Source: Canna indica
Taxonomy: Eukaryota; Streptophyta; Magnoliopsida; Zingiberales; Cannaceae
NCBI GenBank assembly: GCA_034359265.1
Contig: CP136890.1
Coordinates: 31,910,501 to 31,974,500 of the forward strand
Direction: 5' to 3'
DNA length: 64,000 nucleotides
Shown: piece by piece, positions 59,586 to 64,000 of the stretch
Layout of the letters: every line of letters starts with the position of its first letter
Position numbering within the stretch: the first letter of the stretch is position 1
Notes under the pieces: model-generated
Databases searched by the model: none
What the model was told of the DNA's origin: nothing
What the model saw: the letters and a program-made list of their open reading frames with translations, nothing else
Made by a program: the position numbers and the translations under genes

Positions 59586-60831
59586 GAGGCCACATTGGAA
59601 GCAAACAGAGGATATATTTTCATATGATATAGGTTGGAACATAGATTTATCATCTACTTCAATTTTAATACCTTGGTGTAAAGGAATAGATAAATCAATA
59701 TTGATATAAATATGAACATATCTACCCCTATCAAGAGAAAAACATCTTTCATCAATCTTTAAAACATTTCCAATGCTATTGGCAATTAAATAAACATATT
59801 CATGGTTCCAAAATTCAAGAGGAAGACCATGTATTCTTATCCAAACATGCGCATGAGTAAATTCCTCTTTCCAATGACTGAAAAGAGGTTTCCAATGTAT
59901 TAATCTAATGAATCACCACCAAGAGACCAAGGTCCATCAATTATAACAGAATTAGCATTTTCAGAAGAGGAAATTTTAAAAATGAAGAAATTTTCTTCTA
60001 AATCGACAACAGATATAAATCTAAATTTACCCTACAATTTTTGGGCCCATCTATGGACAATAAATAAAGAAGAAGCTTTACCCAGGAATTTACCGATTAG
60101 GCTAGATTCCTAGGGCTACCCCAGGCCTGCACTTGTTCAGTAGTAATTGCACTTTGCTAGTGACATTAGACTCAATAGTTTTAAGAGAAGCAAAATCTAC
60201 ATAACAAAGTTTAAGAGGAGATTTACCCGTTAAGATTTGAGACCAGGAACGAGGTTGCGATTGCAAAGAACCAGAATTTGTTCATGTAATAGAATTATGG
60301 TCCATAGTAGCCGCAATAGGGGGCTTTAATAGATTTAACAGTGGATACACTTGTATTAATAGAGGAACTACCATGCAGATTAGAGATGGACCTAGAGTTA
60401 ACATCCGAATGAATAGGAGTAGAGTTTTTTGAAAAACCAAAATTTTTATCCTGTACAGAGGACTTTAGAACCCGTTTACTACTATTAGAGGGGAAACTAG
60501 GCCTAACAGAAGGGTTATCCCCGTTTCCATTTCCTTTAATTGCAGTAGTAGGTTTTCCTTTGAAAGACAAAGGATCTTTAAAACCCCTGGAAGGGGAAGA
60601 GAATTGAGAATTAGCAGTCGCTGACATCAAACTAGAATCCTCTTTCGAAGAAGATTTAAAATTAGGGTTAGCATTATTCACGAAAAAAGCCAAAAATTTC
60701 GAAACCATGCGTGAAATCGAAGGAACATTAACTACGGAAGATGATGAATCCATACCAGAAACCTCCATAAGCGAAACATCCAAATTAGGGTTTCGAGATT
60801 TACTAGAAAAATCTGAGAGATCCAAGACCAA
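59586..60831 (-). pseudogene. LINE ORF1 N-terminal part (DUF4283 region)
   Basis: A Ser/Asn-rich N-terminal region is open from about 60831 to 60295. After a few stops come motifs of the plant L1 ORF1 DUF4283 domain: EEFTHAHVWIRIHGLPLEFW, YVYLIANSIGNVLKIDERC and GRYVHIYINIDLS. It ends with the first half of a CCHC knuckle (VCFQCG), cut by the Copia insertion. Confidence 0.82.
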
Positions 60832-60850
60832 ATCAGTCTTAGATGGAACA

Positions 60851-61713
60851 GTAAAAGCAAGGGTTGTAGAAAATAGGGATAATAGACTAAAAAATCACAA
60901 GTTTTACAGAAATTTTACGTTCTACCCGTGTTTTCAAATTTCGCCTGTAAATGCACAACCTTTACTTTTGTTTATGTCATCTACCAAATCGTCACACGTC
61001 GTCTCAAATTAGCTGACGTGGAAATAAACGGCGTTGGGTACTCTAACGGCGTCATACGTGGCAGGCAGTCCCACCTTTTTTTTCTTCTCTCTCTTATCTT
61101 CTTCCTTCCAACTGCTGCCACTTTTTTTTATTTCTTCTTCTCCTTCTTCTTCTTCTTCTTCTTCTTCTTCTTCACCTCCTCCTCCCCATATGGCTGAGCA
61201 CCATCCTCTACTCCGTGGTCTTCACCCAAATGGCATCTCTCTTCGTCGTTCAAGGCGCCACCAAGCACACCGTCATCGGCGCCTTCATCTTCCTCTCCCG
61301 CCTTCTCCTCCAGCCACTCTTCCCCTAATCTTTTATCGGAAGTTAAGAAGCCGAGATCTCCACCTTTTTTTACTCTCTCTTATGTTCTCCCTCCCAATAG
61401 CTGCCATCTTTTTTCCTATTCCTTCTCCTCCTCCTCCATCCCAAAGAGTTGACTGACCACCCCGACGCAGCATCAACCACCCCGACGCCACGAACGCCGC
61501 CAGGCGACCGTCGCGGACCGAGCTCTTGCCGACGATGCCCAACTCACTTACCGAACTCTTCCACTCACTCCTCACTCCCCTCTTCCTAAAATCCATAACT
61601 ATCCTCCTTCGTGTTCGTATGCTCTTGGGATCCATAGATGCCTCGATCACTACCTTCTCCTTCTTCGGCTTCTTCGCCGCCTTCAACCGCACGGGACAAC
61701 GCCACGGTAGGGG
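60851..61713. other. LINE 5' flank or unassigned sequence with CTT microsatellite
   Basis: A pyrimidine-rich block with (CTT)n lies at 61131-61172, surrounded by Ser/Pro-rich spurious ORFs. The - strand reading KAAKKPKKEKVVIEASMDPK near 61690 looks protein-like, but I do not recognise it. This may be the LINE 5' UTR followed by other repeat DNA. Confidence 0.35.
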
Positions 61714-64000
61714 TGTAATACCCGCTAAATTATTTTATGTATATTTATTTCAGCGGGTTGCGTGTGACACGAGATGGTGCGCGCGGGCTTGAGCATTGAC
61801 GCTTAGCTTGAGGTGAGACCCGGATACTCTAAAAATTTTCTTAATTAAAAATTTAAATGGTAAAATATTTTATGCATCACTTATTTAAAGAGGGCTCCGA
61901 GTGGAATCCAACGGTTCAATCGGATCTGAATTCGAACTTGGATTGGGTGAGATAGAGAAGGTTTTGTGAACCACTTAAGTTAGAGGCAGATTAGTAATTT
62001 CAGCCAAAATAAAATTAAAAATAAAATAAAATAAAAATAAATATACCTGAGCCCCTAGGGCGTACGGCCACAGTAACCACACGCAACCCCTTGGGGAGAG
62101 AAGGGCGGCGACCAAGAATTGGAGCAGGGGTGTTCGATTCGGCCAAAACTTGCGAGTCGTCGGCGTCGAGCACCGATAGGCCTTCCCTACTCCTTGTCCT
62201 CTCCGATTACTTTCCGGTGAGTGGATTTCTCCTTCTCCCTTTCCCCCTTTATGTGCCGCCCCTTTCCATGAAGTTTTCTTGAGGTTTTGTGAAAGATTGT
62301 ACGGTATTGTTTCCTTTAGTTCCTCGTACTTGTTGTTTTAGCAAGGAAGGAAGGGTTAGGACTTACCTTGTAGTGTGGGGCTGGTCGGCCATGGAAGTAG
62401 AGGCATTCCTAAGGATAGATTCTCACATGATGTGTTTTGTGGATTATTTCATAAAATGGATGCATGATTATAATGGTTCTATACCTTGATATTGGGTAAT
62501 ATATATATTTTGATTTTTATTATTGAAGTTGCATATAAATGTTGCTGAAATTTCTAAATTGTTATGCTAAATTTTATGCGTGTATGTGATGGAAATTTCA
62601 TGCTGAAATTAATGTATCGATGCTGAAAATTCATTCTAAAATTTACCTAGTATATAAATGCAGGAATTTTCCTTAGTAATTAATGCAGATTTTCCCTTAG
62701 TAATTGATACAGATTTTCCTCTAGTAATTGATGTTGGAAAGTTTATGTTATTGATGCTGCTGGAATTAGACATGGTATTCTGAAATTTTTATGTATGTTG
62801 AAATGGTCTAGTATGTACTATAATGAATATACATGCTGATTGCTTAAATGTGTTGTGCTGAAATTTAGTCAAATCTATGCTGATTTGATTTAGTAGTTTG
62901 GACAGTCAATTTAAGGCGAAAGGTACTTATGTAACCTATCGATTTGCATGTATGGTATATTTTGGGAACATAGAAAGTACTTAAGTGAATTGAACAGTAA
63001 CATGGGGGTAGGAAATGGACAATTTCTGTAAGCTGAAATTTTCCTAGTGCATGTTAATCGGGCCGGGTTGCGGGCTCGGTGTGACGTTCCTAATTCGTTA
63101 TAAACAATTGGGATTTTAGTTGATACTAAGGATAAGTGAACCTTGGGTGTGTTGACATGAGGGTGTGACCCTCAGGTAGTGGTCCAAACCACATTGGGCC
63201 GAGTGGTGTGCACAACACACGAGGTGTTTATGGGCCTTAATAGGCCGAGTGGTGCGCTCCGCGCACGAGATATATAGGGTCGGTGGGCCGAGTAGTGCGC
63301 ATAGCGTACGTGATGACTATGGGTCATATGTAGGGCCGAGTGATACGCATAGCGCACGAGTGACCATGGGTCAGAGGGTCTTCCTGACCGAGTTGGGTAC
63401 TGGTTGTAGAGGGTCTTCCTAGACCAGTGAACCCAAGAAGAGATTTAGTGGATACTGAGTCTAGAGGGCCTTCCTAGACCAGTGGACTCGAGCATAAAAA
63501 TAGTGGGTATTGGATCTAGAGGGCCTTCCTAGACTAGTGTACCCGAGGGGAAGAGACAGTTGGATACTGAGTCTAGAGGGTCTTCCTAGATCAGTGAAAC
63601 TCAGAAAAGTAGCTAATTGGGATTCGGAATTTAGAAAGCGTTTTCCGTAGAGTCGAATAAGATTTTATTCCTTACATAATTAACTTGACATCCGCACTCA
63701 TTTGATATATTGCATGTATTGTCATTACTGGATTCCATTTACTAAGGATTAAGAGACCATTCACTGAGTTTTATACTCACTTTTACTCTCATGTTTGTTT
63801 TGTAGAGCGTGACCTTGAGGTACAGCGCAGCTGATGAGGACGGACTCCGGTAGCGATCTCGTGAGCTGATTGGCGTAGTCGAGTCAAGTCTTGTTTGAGA
63901 ACTGAGACATTATAGCCTTTAGAGTGTTCTAAAGTTGTTTTTTTAGTTGAATCGTTTTTATGATATATCTGTTATGTGGATTATGTTTTTGTCTCTGAGT
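61714..64000 (+). mobile_element. Gypsy-type LTR, left end, continues past the window
   Basis: It starts TGTAATACCCGCTAAATTAT. It shares blocks with the solo LTRs above in reverse orientation, such as AACGGTTCAATCGGA. It contains a TATTT-rich mid-part, a tandem-repeat zone and, near 63790-63890, a block (AGCGTGACCTTGAGG to GATCTCGTGAGCTGATTGG) that corresponds to the conserved CACGAGATC block in the other LTRs. The right end is outside the window, so it could be a solo LTR or the 5' LTR of a full element. Confidence 0.7.
63170..63620. repeat. Two tandem repeat families in the LTR
   Basis: From 63190 to 63365, GGGCCGAGTGGTGYGC... units recur about every 50 bp. From 63370 to 63600, units of about 60 bp carry GAGGGYCTTCCTAGACCAGT. 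Both are imperfect. Confidence 0.8.

Larger units (their letters stand above)
41590..60850 (-). mobile_element. L1-type LINE split into five pieces by nested insertions
   Basis: The pieces, in - strand order, are 60850-59586 (ORF1 start), 51643-51402 (ORF1 zinc knuckle), 49068-48670 (ORF1 end), 46520-43992 (ORF2 endonuclease and reverse transcriptase) and 42958-41590 (ORF2 C-terminal part with RNase H). Together they make about 5.8 kb, the size expected for a plant L1. The protein reading resumes across each insertion. Stops and frameshifts are frequent. The 3' end and poly(A) tail were not found. Confidence 0.85.

Noticed and set aside
61034..61692. 140-aa Ser/Pro-rich ORF and 119-aa basic ORF
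   Set aside because: The first follows a CTT microsatellite. The second is unrecognised and overlaps it antisense. Neither has supporting domains or splice context.

Overview
The window is nuclear DNA of a flowering plant. The evidence is spliced genes with GT-AG introns, a plastid-type phosphofructokinase, a plant meiotic axis gene (ASY3/PAIR3), and a dense nest of plant transposons: CACTA, TRIM, Ty3/gypsy, SIRE-like Copia, an L1-type LINE and hAT-like MITEs. I cannot name the species. Only two real host genes are visible, both at the left edge. Nearly everything from about 11.4 kb to 64 kb is repeat-derived.

Host genes (1-11.2 kb). The last six exons of a PFK4/PFK5-type 6-phosphofructokinase run on the + strand (412-2845). 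It converges on a complete ten-exon ASY3 gene on the - strand (11014 to 3723, 892 codons), which I could join with consistent phase through every junction. The 0.9 kb between the two stop codons carries a perfect 31-bp inverted repeat.

TRIM plus CACTA (11.4-21.7 kb). A TRIM-like LTR element (LTRs at about 11410-11735 and 11931-21705, tRNA-Met primer site, purine tract) has a 9.46-kb CACTA transposon inserted in one LTR (11968-21431). The CACTA has CACTACAAG termini and a CAA target duplication. No transposase is visible, but it holds fragments of at least four unrelated host genes: an LRR receptor kinase, aspartokinase, DDRGK1/UFBP1 and IMP dehydrogenase. A BRO1-domain protein is a probable fifth. 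It is therefore a multi-gene Pack-CACTA, and the most interesting object in the window.

LTR debris (21.7-41.3 kb). This stretch holds a SIRE-like solo LTR with a truncated gypsy copy (5' LTR plus broken gag) nested in it, two related solo LTRs of about 2.7 kb, a broken Tat-like gypsy gag-protease region, several MITEs (one hAT-like with an exact 8-bp target duplication), and a recent-looking tandem duplication of about 605 bp.

LINE nest (41.6-60.9 kb). One decayed L1-type LINE on the - strand (ORF1 with CCHC knuckle; ORF2 with endonuclease, reverse transcriptase and RNase H) is split into five pieces. The insertions are a 7.9-kb gag-only Copia element, two gypsy-type solo LTRs, and a roughly 1-kb repeat-rich segment. 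The right edge (61714-64000) is the start of another gypsy-type LTR that runs out of the window.

Gene calls rest on recognising protein families by eye. Element boundaries rest on terminal motifs and target duplications that I could read directly.
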